Positions 45,526 to 54,285 of a stretch of DNA of 64,000 bases are shown here, one piece after another. The translations under genes and the position numbers were made by a program. Each line of letters opens with the position of its first letter. The stretch's first letter is position 1. The notes below the pieces were generated by a model. It made no database searches and was not told the origin of the DNA. It saw only the letters and a list, made by a program, of their open reading frames with translations. Origin of the DNA: Psychroflexus sediminis (GTDB taxonomy: Bacteria > Bacteroidota > Bacteroidia > Flavobacteriales > Flavobacteriaceae); the NCBI RefSeq assembly GCF_900099815.1, contig NZ_FNCW01000006.1, forward strand, positions 124,001 through 188,000, in the 5' to 3' direction.

Positions 45526-46451
45526 TGATACAACTTTTGAAAAACATATCCATGGCTCTGATTTTAAGTCTAGGCTTTTTAGGGCAGGCTCAAACCGATG
45601 TTAAGTTATCAAATTTTGTTTTCGCACCATTGATTTATAATCCGGCCTACGCCGGAAGTTCTGATGGTTATAGTGCCACTGGGTTTTATACATCGCAGTG
45701 GGTTGGGTTTGATGGAGCTCCAGAAACTCTTATACTTACCGGACATGATAGAATAGGGCTCACAAATCTAGGTGCAGGATTTGATATTATGAGTGATAAA
45801 ATAGGAGCAAGCAGAGAAAATAAAGTCGCTGGAAATATTTCATATCACTTGAGATTATCACAAAACTGGCTGCTTTCTGCAGGAGTAAAATTTGGCGTTA
45901 AAAACTATGCTATAGATTATAATTTACTTTCCATTGAAGATCAAAATGAATTTGGAAATCCCTTTGGAGATTTATCGAGAACTAGTCTTATTTTTGGGAC
46001 TGGTGTTTTCTTGCATAGAGAAAACTTTTTTATCGGTGTATCAATCCCAAACTTTCTAACCACCAGTTATATAGATGACTTCCGGAACACTTTAGCCAAT
46101 ACAACACCAAATTATTATTTGACTACAGGTTATAGATTTGAACTTGAAAGAGAGGTTTATCTTCAACCTACCCTAATGACTCGTATAGCCAACGGGGCTC
46201 CTTACAGTGCTTTAGTTTCTTTTAATCTAGATTGGAAAGACAAAATGTTTGCAAGTGTTAATTATGAACATAATGTGACAGCAGGCGCCTTTTTTGGCAT
46301 CCGTATCATGGATCAAATAATGGTTGGATATTCCTACGACACCTCTATTACTACTTTCGCACAATACAATGGAGGTATTCATTCACTCATGATCAACTTC
46401 AGAGCAAAAGAGCGGTATAGGAGAGATCGATGTGGATGTTTTACTTATTAA
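45525..46451 (+). CDS. PorP/SprF family type IX secretion membrane protein
   Basis: 308 aa, signal peptide MIQLLKNISMALILSLGFLGQAQ, then the family start FAPLIYNPAYAGSSDGYSATGFYTSQWVGF. Repeated strands (AGFDIMSDKIGASRENKVAGNISYHLRLS; GVFLHRENFFIGVSIPNFL) give an outer-membrane beta barrel. SprF-type proteins help secrete or attach the adhesin encoded beside them, and each SprB-like giant usually has its own. The ATG overlaps the adhesin stop (TAATG), a tight translational link. Confidence 0.95.
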   Translation: MIQLLKNISMALILSLGFLGQAQTDVKLSNFVFAPLIYNPAYAGSSDGYSATGFYTSQWVGFDGAPETLILTGHDRIGLTNLGAGFDIMSDKIGASRENKVAGNISYHLRLSQNWLLSAGVKFGVKNYAIDYNLLSIEDQNEFGNPFGDLSRTSLIFGTGVFLHRENFFIGVSIPNFLTTSYIDDFRNTLANTTPNYYLTTGYRFELEREVYLQPTLMTRIANGAPYSALVSFNLDWKDKMFASVNYEHNVTAGAFFGIRIMDQIMVGYSYDTSITTFAQYNGGIHSLMINFRAKERYRRDRCGCFTY

Positions 46452-46544
46452 TATTAATGACCAAAAAGCTTTATTCTTATCTTGTCTTCAAAATCTCAGT
46501 GGAAAAACTCTGCAGGGATTTTTTTTAAAAAGGGTTTTATAAAT

Positions 46545-46552
46545 TAGATTTG
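46545..46552 (+). promoter_or_regulatory. -7 box for the hemolysin III gene
   Basis: TAGATTTG (perfect TAnnTTTG), 23 nt before the ATG; -33 element weak. Confidence 0.35.
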
Positions 46553-46575
46553 TAAGTTATTCACTATTAAAACTA

Positions 46576-47211
46576 ATGGAAAATATACAAACTAAGCAGG
46601 AAGAATTTTGGAACACGCTTACACATGGCATAGGATTATTTTTAGCTTTCATTGGTATTTCGATTTTATTTTTCACTGCTGAGTTTCATAACAACTACCT
46701 TAACCTTGGCCTTGGTCTTTATGCCTTATCCTTAATTTTACTGTACGCAGCTTCAACCGGCTATCATTATGTTTCAAATAACAAATTGAAACGCCAATTA
46801 AGAGTTCTGGATCACATTAGCATATACTTCCTTATAGCCGGAACCTACAGCCCTATCGTTCTTACTCTTTTGAAAGACAGCCATGGAATATTGCTTTTTT
46901 ACGCCGTTTGGGGAATTACTTTCGTTGGCACCATTTTAAAACTTTTTTTTACGGGCAAGTTTGAAAAACTATCACTTCTACTCTATCTGTTAATGGGTTG
47001 GCTAATCATTTTTGATATAGTAGCTGTTTTCGAAAATTTCACAAACCTAGAACTTGTATTGCTTGCGCTTGGGGGTTTATTTTACAGCATCGGTATTTAT
47101 TTTTACGTCAAAACCACATTGGCCTTTAATCATGTGATCTGGCATGTTTTTGTTATGCTTGGAAGCTTGAGCCATTTTTTAATGATTTACTTTTCAGTAG
47201 CAAGAACATAA
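46576..47211 (+). CDS. Hemolysin III / PAQR family membrane protein
   Basis: 211 aa with seven hydrophobic segments and the family start EEFWNTLTHGIGLFLAFIGISIL, the STGYHYVSN His region, DHISIYFLIAGTYSPIVLTLL and AFNHVIWHVFVMLGSLSHFLMIYFS near the C-terminus. The conserved His residues in helices 2, 6 and 7 suggest the metal-dependent hydrolase core of the PAQR/CREST superfamily. Physiological function unknown; the name reflects weak haemolysis seen for a Bacillus member. Single-gene unit. Confidence 0.93.
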   Translation: MENIQTKQEEFWNTLTHGIGLFLAFIGISILFFTAEFHNNYLNLGLGLYALSLILLYAASTGYHYVSNNKLKRQLRVLDHISIYFLIAGTYSPIVLTLLKDSHGILLFYAVWGITFVGTILKLFFTGKFEKLSLLLYLLMGWLIIFDIVAVFENFTNLELVLLALGGLFYSIGIYFYVKTTLAFNHVIWHVFVMLGSLSHFLMIYFSVART

Positions 47212-47386
47212 TCTTAATTTGAAAATGTAAGCTGTCCCCCTCTGTACATGACCTCTAAGGTCTATAAATTCAGAAAAAATAACTGACCTGTAATTGAGAA
47301 AATAAACCTAGGTTAAATTTGTCTTAGAGTTTATAGATTTCAAGGTAACACAGAGACAAACTGAAGTTTAACTATTCATTATTTCT

Positions 47387-47394
47387 TATCTTTG
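47387..47394 (+). promoter_or_regulatory. -7 box for the lipA-gap operon
   Basis: TATCTTTG (perfect TAnnTTTG), 16 nt before the lipA ATG; TTT rather than TTG 17 nt upstream. Confidence 0.45.
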
Positions 47395-47410
47395 TACAAA
47401 ATTGCAATAT

Positions 47411-48307
47411 ATGGAGACTGCAGTACTTGAAAATAAAACGACTACCGATAATAAAACCACTACCAGAACTGGGAAACCAAAATGGTTACGTGTCAAATTA
47501 CCAACAGGTAAGAAATATAGAAACTTAAGAAAGCTTGTAGATAAATACGATCTGCATACGATTTGCACCTCTGGAAGTTGCCCAAATATGGGTGAATGCT
47601 GGGGTGAAGGAACAGCTACCTTTATGATTCTGGGTAATGTTTGTACCCGCTCATGTGGATTTTGTGGAGTAAAAACAGGAAGACCTGAAGATATTGAATG
47701 GGATGAGCCAGAAAAAGTGGCTAGATCCATAAAAATTATGGGAGTGAAACATGCTGTCGTAACTTCCGTGGACAGAGATGACTTAAAAGATATGGGTTCT
47801 ATCATTTGGGCTGAGACAGTAAATGCCATAAGACGCATGAATCCTCAAACGACTTTGGAAACTTTAATTCCTGACTTCCAGGGAAACACAAGAAATATAG
47901 ATCGAATTATTGAAGTTTCCCCGGAAGTGGTTTCACATAATATGGAAACAGTGAAACGCTTAACCAGAGAGGTGAGAATTCAGGCTAAATACGATAGAAG
48001 TCTTGAAGTCTTAAGATATTTGAAAGCTCAAGGTATAAGAAGAACCAAATCTGGTATTATGCTGGGTCTGGGTGAAAAAGAAGAGGAAGTAATCCAAACC
48101 TTGAAAGACTTGAGAAGTGTAGATGTGGATGTGGTTACTATTGGCCAATATTTACAGCCAAGTAAACAGCACCTTCCTGTACAGGAATTTATCACTCCGG
48201 AACAATTCAAAAAATACGAGGAGATCGGTAAAGAGCTTGGTTTCAGACACGTGGAGAGTTCTGCATTAGTGAGATCTTCTTACAAAGCTCACAAACATCT
48301 TGAATAA
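47411..48307 (+). CDS. lipA: Lipoyl synthase
   Basis: Radical SAM enzyme that inserts two sulfurs into octanoyl chains on E2 or GcvH proteins. The ATG at 47411 ([11 protein letters not shown], 298 aa) is preferred over a TTG nine bases earlier. Both iron-sulfur motifs are present: [12 protein letters not shown] (auxiliary cluster, CX4CX5C) and CTRSCGFC (CX3CX2C radical SAM). The C-terminal RSSYKAH supplies the Ser ligand. The gap start lies 2 bp after its stop, so lipA and gap form an operon. Confidence 0.97.
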   Translation: METAVLENKTTTDNKTTTRTGKPKWLRVKLPTGKKYRNLRKLVDKYDLHTICTSGSCPNMGECWGEGTATFMILGNVCTRSCGFCGVKTGRPEDIEWDEPEKVARSIKIMGVKHAVVTSVDRDDLKDMGSIIWAETVNAIRRMNPQTTLETLIPDFQGNTRNIDRIIEVSPEVVSHNMETVKRLTREVRIQAKYDRSLEVLRYLKAQGIRRTKSGIMLGLGEKEEEVIQTLKDLRSVDVDVVTIGQYLQPSKQHLPVQEFITPEQFKKYEEIGKELGFRHVESSALVRSSYKAHKHLE

Positions 48308-48309
48308 GA

Positions 48310-49311
48310 ATGAATAAAACTATACGAGTTGGAATAAATGGCTTTGGTCGTATCGGTCGAAGCCTTTTTCGTTTATTGTATGAGCACCCACAGATTGAAG
48401 TCGTGGCCATTAATGATTTGTCTGATGCTAGAACTTTATCACATTTGTTGAAATACGATAGCGTTCATGGTCAGTTTCCTTTTGAAGTTACTTTCAATCC
48501 TGAAGGAATCGTAGTTGATGGGAATTTATTTCCTTTAGTGAATACGCCTCAGCTCAAAGATTTGGACTGGGCCAAGTTTGATGTGGATACGCTGGTAGAA
48601 TGTACTGGCAAATTCAAGACTAAAACAGAACTCAACAAACACCTTCAGGCTGGGGCCCGGAAATTGATTTTAAGCGTTCCGCCAAGCGATGACTCAGTAA
48701 AAATGATTGTGCTGGGGGTCAACGATAGGGTTTTGGAGAAAGATGATGTGATGATTTCTAATGCATCCTGCACCACCAACAATGCAGCTCCCATGCTTAA
48801 AGTGATTCATGATGCCTTCGAAGTGGAACAAGCTTATATCACCACTGTTCACTCCTACACGTCTGATCAAAGTTTACACGACAAACCTCATCGCGATTTG
48901 AGACGAGCGAGAGCAGCTTCACAATCTATAATTCCTACTACAACGGGTGCAGCAAAAGCACTCACAAAAATATTTCCAGACTTAAGCGACGTTATTGGAG
49001 GTTGTGGCATAAGAGTTCCTGTTCCCAACGGCTCATTGACTGATATGACGCTGAATGTTAGAAAATCAACTAGCATTGAAGAAGTCAATGCTTTATTCAA
49101 AAAAGCATCTGAAACACACTTAAAAGATATTTTACAATATTCTGAAATTCCTTTAGTGAGTATTGACATCGTTGGAAATCCATATTCCTGTGTCTTCGAT
49201 GCTGAAATGACCTCTGTAATCGGCGGGAATCTGATTAAGCTGATAGGCTGGTATGATAACGAAAGAGGCTATAGCAATCGCTTAATGGACTTGATTCTGA
49301 AGATGCATTAA
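48310..49311 (+). CDS. gap: Type I glyceraldehyde-3-phosphate dehydrogenase
   Basis: 333 aa. NAD-binding GINGFGRIGRSLFRLL, active-site SNASCTTNNAAPMLK with the catalytic Cys154, HSYTSDQSLHDKPHRDLRRARAA, and WYDNERGYSNRLMDL at the C-terminus. VAINDLSDARTL keeps the Asp (in ND) typical of NAD specificity, though the surrounding residues differ from the glycolytic consensus, so a gluconeogenic (GapB-like) role is possible. Operon with lipA: both serve the flow from triose phosphate through pyruvate dehydrogenase. Convergent with cmk, 119 bp to its stop. Confidence 0.93.
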   Translation: MNKTIRVGINGFGRIGRSLFRLLYEHPQIEVVAINDLSDARTLSHLLKYDSVHGQFPFEVTFNPEGIVVDGNLFPLVNTPQLKDLDWAKFDVDTLVECTGKFKTKTELNKHLQAGARKLILSVPPSDDSVKMIVLGVNDRVLEKDDVMISNASCTTNNAAPMLKVIHDAFEVEQAYITTVHSYTSDQSLHDKPHRDLRRARAASQSIIPTTTGAAKALTKIFPDLSDVIGGCGIRVPVPNGSLTDMTLNVRKSTSIEEVNALFKKASETHLKDILQYSEIPLVSIDIVGNPYSCVFDAEMTSVIGGNLIKLIGWYDNERGYSNRLMDLILKMH

Positions 49312-49430
49312 GATGTTAAGCGAATCTGAAAGATTTGAGTTATTAATGAACGTCCGGCAAGTAAATCCTGTTTTTACTAACAGGGGAGTTATTTAACTAA
49401 GCAGGGGAATTATCAAATTTTGGAGGTGCA

Positions 49431-50120
49431 TCAAGCTTCAATTCTTTCCTTTGCCAGATTCAAAATTGTTTCAAACTGTTCTTCCTGTGACATATGGCTG
49501 TTATCAATTTTGATAGCATCTTTGGCTTTAACTAGCGGTGAGTTTTCACGGTTGGAATCTACCTCATCTCTGTGCCTGACGTTTTTTAGAACCTCTTCAA
49601 AAGTTAGGTCCTCACCTTTTTCTTTAAGTTCCTTATAACGTCTCTGTGCTCTGATGTCTGCACTTGCAGTCATAAATATTTTAAGTTCAGCTTCAGGGAA
49701 TACAACTGTCCCAATATCTCTACCATCCATAACAACTCCTTTATCATCCCCCAATTGTTTTTGAATCTGTACCAGTTTCTTTCTGACTTCATCAATTTTC
49801 GCTACAGAACTTACGTTTTCTGATACCTCCATGGCTCTAATTTCATCCTCCACATTTTCACCATTTAGAATCACATCATTGGTACCTGCCTCTGGATTAT
49901 ATTCAAAATTGATTTCTATAGAAGATAAATTCTCAACCAGTTTTGATTCATTTACTTCACCGTTTTGAAGCCAGTTATTTCTCATGGCAAAAAGCGTTAC
50001 CGCTCTATACATGGCCCCAGTATCCACATATTTATATTTAAGTTCCTTGGCTAGTTTTTTGGCAACTGTGCTTTTCCCTGTAGAGGAATGGCCATCTATG
50101 GCAATAACAATGGGTTTCAT
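49431..50120 (-). CDS. cmk: Cytidylate kinase
   Basis: Phosphorylates CMP/dCMP with ATP. The P-loop GHSSTGKSTVAKKLA follows KPIVIAID; DTGAMYRAVTLFA is the CMP-binding block and VMDGRDIGTVVFPEAELK the second substrate motif. I start it at the ATG at 50118-50120 (229 aa, normal length); a TTG 18 bases upstream would overlap the neighbour. Its ATG is one base after the stop of the HD phosphohydrolase gene, so the two are co-transcribed and probably translationally coupled. Confidence 0.95.
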   Translation of the reverse strand: MKPIVIAIDGHSSTGKSTVAKKLAKELKYKYVDTGAMYRAVTLFAMRNNWLQNGEVNESKLVENLSSIEINFEYNPEAGTNDVILNGENVEDEIRAMEVSENVSSVAKIDEVRKKLVQIQKQLGDDKGVVMDGRDIGTVVFPEAELKIFMTASADIRAQRRYKELKEKGEDLTFEEVLKNVRHRDEVDSNRENSPLVKAKDAIKIDNSHMSQEEQFETILNLAKERIEA

Positions 50121-50121
50121 A

Positions 50122-52164
50122 TTAATCTGGGTATTCAATTCTGAGGTGATAGATATTGTTCAGTTTAGATTTCAAAATCTTTTTGATAGACTGAATTTCT
50201 TTGAAGGTAATATTGGCATTGATGAATTGATCTTCCTGAATTTGCTTATTGATAATTTTTTCTACAAAATCATCGATTAATTTTGTGTTGGGTTCTTTCA
50301 ATGATTTACTGGCTGCTTCAACAGCATCGCACATCATAAGAATAGCAGTCTCTTTACTGAAAGGAATTGGTCCGGGATACCTGAAATCTTTTTCATTGAC
50401 TTCTAAGTCTTCCTCTTCTTTTTGTTTGGCATAGAAGTAATAAACTGTTGTAGTTCCGTGATGAGTTCTTATAAAATCTATAATGCGATCTGGAAGATTT
50501 CTTCGCTTTGCGATTTCTATTCCCTCAAGTCTGTGGTTAATAATAATTTCAGCACTTTCTTTAGGGGAAAGTTCATCGTGAGGGGAAACCGATGTCGATT
50601 GGTTTTCTGTGAAATATATTGGATTTTTCATTTTCCCAATGTCATGATACAAAGCTCCAACTCTTATCAATAAGGAATTGGCACCAATTTCATTGGCGGC
50701 TGCTTCAGCAAGATTAGCTACGTTCAAGGAGTGGTGAAAAGTTCCGGGAGCAATGTTTGCCAGTTCTTTGAGCAATTTTGAATTGGTATCGGAAAGCTCA
50801 AGCAGTGATAAATCTGAAATTAGCCCGAAAATCTTTTCGTAAGCATAGATTAAAGGCTGAACAAATAAGAGTCCCAGACCACTCAGTAAAAAGTAAATAA
50901 AATTGTTGTAATTGATGTCGGCAATACTACCTTCTTTTATCATATTGAAGGCAAAATAGGCGAAAATATAAACCAGTGTAATTTGAACTACGGAAATAAA
51001 CAGGTTTGCTCTTTTATATAATTCTGAAACTGTCAAAATAGTAACAATACCGGCTATGATTTGAAGGAACATATACTCATAACTGTCTGGAACCACAAGA
51101 CCAAGAATCAAAACCGTAATCATATGTGTAAATAAACCGAGTCGAGCATCAAAGAACGCCTTAAGTGTAAGTGGTAAAATACAAAGTGGCACGACATAGA
51201 TATAATCATTATCGAGACTCAACACTAATAAAGTGAGAAAAACAAGAAATAAAATGTTGAAAAAGATGAAAGTGATTTTATTATTATTGTCAAATATATC
51301 CGGTCGATATTGCCTAATAAATAATAAGAGCATTAAAAGGGATAGCCCCACTAAACAAGTATAACCGGTAATTACTATCACGTAAGCTGAGGATTCCAGG
51401 CTTTGAGATTCATACTCATGCTTAAGGGATTTAAGCATTCTCAGCTTTTCACCTTCTATGATTTCTCCCTTGGCTATGATCTTACTGCCTTTTGTTACCC
51501 GACCTCTGGTGTATGATATTTGATCAAATTTGGACTTGATTTGTTTTTGATTGAGTTCCTCATCATATTTCACATTCACTTCTAAAACATCAAAGAAAAT
51601 TTCCAGTAAAGAATTTCTGTATTCAGTTAAATTTGATTCCTCAATTTCTGAAATAAGAAATGGTTTTAAATCTTCCTGAGTAAGCAGGTCTTCATAAGGA
51701 ACCTCTTCTACTTGCTTATCCTTTATTAGAAAAACAATACTATAATTGTTTTCACCATCATCTTGAATTCGAATTCCATTTTGATAAACTTCATCGATGG
51801 TTTCCGAAATAAAATCAGAGACCTGTGGATTGTTTTGCAGCAAAGAATCCTGTGAAAGCTCAAGCTTATCTTTCCAGGTGTTTTTTACTTTTTTCGCCGT
51901 GGCCACATCAAATTCAAAGTAAGGAATATGAGTTTTTTTAATTTTTGACTTCTCGGCTGAAACTTCTTCATCGGATTTCAGGACAGCAAAATCGAAAGGA
52001 GCGTAGAGGTTTTCATATTGCCATGGCTTTCCTTTGACAATCTCATATTTAAATTGCCCCCCCGTCGGAAAGAAATAAACAATAAGAAATACACTTAATG
52101 CTAAAAGAAAAAACTTAAAGATTATAGATTGATTCCTGTATAAGTTGTCTAAAAGGTTTTTCAT
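50122..52164 (-). CDS. 7TM-HD phosphohydrolase, PgpH-like (probable cyclic-di-AMP phosphodiesterase)
   Basis: 680 aa. An N-terminal anchor (about 15-32), an extracytoplasmic 7TMR-HDED-type domain (about 45-255), a seven-helix membrane region (about 258-440), and a cytosolic HD domain (about 460-640) with HHSLNVANLAEAAANEIG, LYHDIGKMKNPIYF (His507-Asp508), IINHRLEGIEIAKRRNLPDRIIDFIRTHHGT and MMCDAVEAASKSL. PgpH proteins degrade c-di-AMP to pApA, controlling osmolytes and cell-wall stress; activity here is inferred from family. Pairing with cmk is probably a cotranscription convenience. The start is ATG. Confidence 0.9.
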   Translation of the reverse strand: MKNLLDNLYRNQSIIFKFFLLALSVFLIVYFFPTGGQFKYEIVKGKPWQYENLYAPFDFAVLKSDEEVSAEKSKIKKTHIPYFEFDVATAKKVKNTWKDKLELSQDSLLQNNPQVSDFISETIDEVYQNGIRIQDDGENNYSIVFLIKDKQVEEVPYEDLLTQEDLKPFLISEIEESNLTEYRNSLLEIFFDVLEVNVKYDEELNQKQIKSKFDQISYTRGRVTKGSKIIAKGEIIEGEKLRMLKSLKHEYESQSLESSAYVIVITGYTCLVGLSLLMLLLFIRQYRPDIFDNNNKITFIFFNILFLVFLTLLVLSLDNDYIYVVPLCILPLTLKAFFDARLGLFTHMITVLILGLVVPDSYEYMFLQIIAGIVTILTVSELYKRANLFISVVQITLVYIFAYFAFNMIKEGSIADINYNNFIYFLLSGLGLLFVQPLIYAYEKIFGLISDLSLLELSDTNSKLLKELANIAPGTFHHSLNVANLAEAAANEIGANSLLIRVGALYHDIGKMKNPIYFTENQSTSVSPHDELSPKESAEIIINHRLEGIEIAKRRNLPDRIIDFIRTHHGTTTVYYFYAKQKEEEDLEVNEKDFRYPGPIPFSKETAILMMCDAVEAASKSLKEPNTKLIDDFVEKIINKQIQEDQFINANITFKEIQSIKKILKSKLNNIYHLRIEYPD

Positions 52165-52348
52165 GACTTAAGATTGCCCAAATTTATAAAATTATATGGT
52201 CTAAGTCTCTATCTGTGCTCATTTGTTTTGCCTTGAACTATTTCAGAAGAAATAAATATTATGTCACAAAAATAATTTAAGGTCTCCTTAAATTAAATGT
52301 GATTGGGTTTAAATTATTAAATTCGCTGAAATTAAAATTTAAATTATT

Positions 52349-53524
52349 ATGTCTAAAGATATCGTTATAGTAAGTGCAGCAAGAACACCTATTGGTAGTT
52401 TTTTAGGAAGCTTATCCACCATTCCTGCTACCAAATTAGGTGAAATTGCCATCAAAGGAGCACTTTCAAAAATTAATTTAAAACCGGAACTAGTAGATGA
52501 AGTCTTAATGGGAAACGTAGTACAAGCCAATAACGGTCAGGCTCCAGCCAGACAAGCCGCTATGGGTGCTGGTATTCCAGATACTGTGCCTTGTACTACC
52601 ATCAATAAAGTTTGCGCCAGTGGGATGAAAGCTGTCATGCAGGCTGCACAGGCTATAGCAGCTGGTGATGCTGAAATCATCGTGGCAGGTGGTATGGAAA
52701 ACATGAGCATGATTCCTCATTATCTTCATTTGAGAAATGGCCAAAAATTTGGTCCTGCTCAGATGGTTGATGGTTTACAACGCGATGGACTTGTGGATGC
52801 CTATGATCATAATGCCATGGGGGTTTGTGCAGATCTTTGCGCCTCAGAGCACAACATTTCCCGAGAAGAACAGGATGAATTTGCTAAAGAATCTTACAGA
52901 AAAAGCAAAGCAGCCTGGGAAGCTGGAAAATTTAATGATGAAGTAGTCCCTGTAGAAATTCCTCAGAGACGTGGAGAACCTATTCTGATGAATGAAGATG
53001 AAGAGTTTAAAAATATCAAAATTGAAAAAATTGGTAAATTAAGACCAGCGTTCACCAAAGAAGGCACTTCAACGGCAGCCAATGCCTCTACTATAAATGA
53101 TGGTGCAGGAGCCGTAATCCTTATGACTAAGGAAAAAGCTAAAGAACTCGGATTGGAAGTACTGGCAACTATAAAAAGTTATGCTGATGCTGCCAAAGAG
53201 CCAAAACGCTTTACAACTGCTCCAGCTAAAGCCCTTCCTCTGGCGCTTAAAAAAGCAAATGTGACTAAAGAGGATATTGACTTTTTCGAATTTAATGAGG
53301 CTTTTTCAGTAGTAGGTATCGCAAATACCAGACTCATGGGATTGGATGAGAAAAAAGTAAATGTGCATGGAGGTGCTGTCTCTTTGGGACATCCCTTAGG
53401 TTGTTCCGGGGTGAGAATTCTCATCACACTCATTCATATTATGAAGCAAAATAACGCAAAACTTGGTGCAGCAGCTATTTGTAACGGTGGTGGAGGTGCT
53501 TCTGCAATGATCTTGGAACGTTAA
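52349..53524 (+). CDS. Acetyl-CoA acetyltransferase (thiolase)
   Basis: 391 aa, normal length for biosynthetic/degradative thiolases. Catalytic residues are visible: Cys89 in NKVCASGMKAVMQA (nucleophile), His348 in GHPLGCSG, and Cys378 in CNGGGGASAMILER. It condenses or cleaves acetoacetyl-CoA; the small size and the GMENMSMIPHYL loop fit the acetoacetyl-CoA (AtoB/PhaA) subgroup. Starts 184 bp after the divergent HD gene and is followed 17 bp later by the NlpC/P60 gene on the same strand, so they may be cotranscribed despite unrelated jobs. Confidence 0.94.
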   Translation: MSKDIVIVSAARTPIGSFLGSLSTIPATKLGEIAIKGALSKINLKPELVDEVLMGNVVQANNGQAPARQAAMGAGIPDTVPCTTINKVCASGMKAVMQAAQAIAAGDAEIIVAGGMENMSMIPHYLHLRNGQKFGPAQMVDGLQRDGLVDAYDHNAMGVCADLCASEHNISREEQDEFAKESYRKSKAAWEAGKFNDEVVPVEIPQRRGEPILMNEDEEFKNIKIEKIGKLRPAFTKEGTSTAANASTINDGAGAVILMTKEKAKELGLEVLATIKSYADAAKEPKRFTTAPAKALPLALKKANVTKEDIDFFEFNEAFSVVGIANTRLMGLDEKKVNVHGGAVSLGHPLGCSGVRILITLIHIMKQNNAKLGAAAICNGGGGASAMILER

Positions 53525-53541
53525 TTTTTTAATCCTTTAAA

Positions 53542-54285
53542 ATGCTATACGGAATTTGTCCACTAAGCGTTGTTCCTGTGAGAGCAGAAGCAAACGACAC
53601 CTCAGAAATGGTCACTCAGTTACTTTATGGTGATCATTTTGAAGTTATTGAAACCCAATCCAAATGGATTAAAATTCGTATAGCTTTTGATGGTTATGAA
53701 GGCTGGCTAGACAAAAAACAAGCCTTTGAAATTGATGCAAATAAGTTTAAGATTCTTAATGATGAGCATACGTATTCAACAGATTTATTGAGTTTAATGA
53801 CCACTACTACGAGTCAGCTTATGCCCGTTTGCATAGGATCTTCATTACAGGCCACAAGCTTTTTAGATCATCAGTTTGATGGTGCCACCAATCAGGGTTT
53901 TTCTAAACATGATTTGGTAGAGACGGCCATGCTTTACCTCAATTCTCCTTACTTATGGGGCGGAAAATCACCATTTGGAATAGATTGCAGTGGTTTTGCT
54001 CAAATGGTTTATAAAATAAGCGGTATCCCCTTATTTCGGGATGCTTCTGAACAAGCCAAACAAGGTCAGGCGCTTTCTTTTATCGAAGAAAGTGAGCCGG
54101 GTGACCTTGCTTTTTTTGATAATGAAGATGGTAAAATTATACATGTGGGTATTATGATGAAAGACAACTACATCATTCATGCCCATGGTCACGTCCGCAT
54201 AGACAGAATAGACCATTCAGGCATTTTCAATGTAGATACCGGGCGATATTCCCATAATTTGAGAGTGATTAAAACCATTGTTTAA
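53542..54285 (+). CDS. C40 NlpC/P60 peptidase with SH3-like N-terminus (cytoplasmic type)
   Basis: 247 aa. SH3b-like region at about 1-62 (WIKIRIAFDGYEGWL), then a second small linker domain and the NlpC/P60 domain (about 123-247): YLWGGKSPFGIDCSGFAQMVY with the nucleophile Cys149, HVGIMMKDNYIIHAHG with His201 and the third residue near His213. There is no signal peptide, so it resembles YkfC-type dipeptidyl-peptidase VI, which cuts gamma-D-Glu-diaminopimelate bonds of recycled muropeptides in the cytoplasm (inference). Its stop codon shares the palindrome TTAA with the stop of the convergent gene. Confidence 0.9.
   Translation: MLYGICPLSVVPVRAEANDTSEMVTQLLYGDHFEVIETQSKWIKIRIAFDGYEGWLDKKQAFEIDANKFKILNDEHTYSTDLLSLMTTTTSQLMPVCIGSSLQATSFLDHQFDGATNQGFSKHDLVETAMLYLNSPYLWGGKSPFGIDCSGFAQMVYKISGIPLFRDASEQAKQGQALSFIEESEPGDLAFFDNEDGKIIHVGIMMKDNYIIHAHGHVRIDRIDHSGIFNVDTGRYSHNLRVIKTIV

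Noticed and set aside
46452-46575. Possible terminator AAAATC...GATTTT after sprF
   Set aside because: Stem is short and interrupted; only the T-run is convincing.
47386-47838. 150-codon open frame on the minus strand
   Set aside because: Antisense to lipA, low-complexity composition, no start context; shadow frame.
49364-49384. Hairpin CCTGTT/AACAGG between gap and cmk
   Set aside because: Six-bp stem without a T-run; not supported as a terminator or site.
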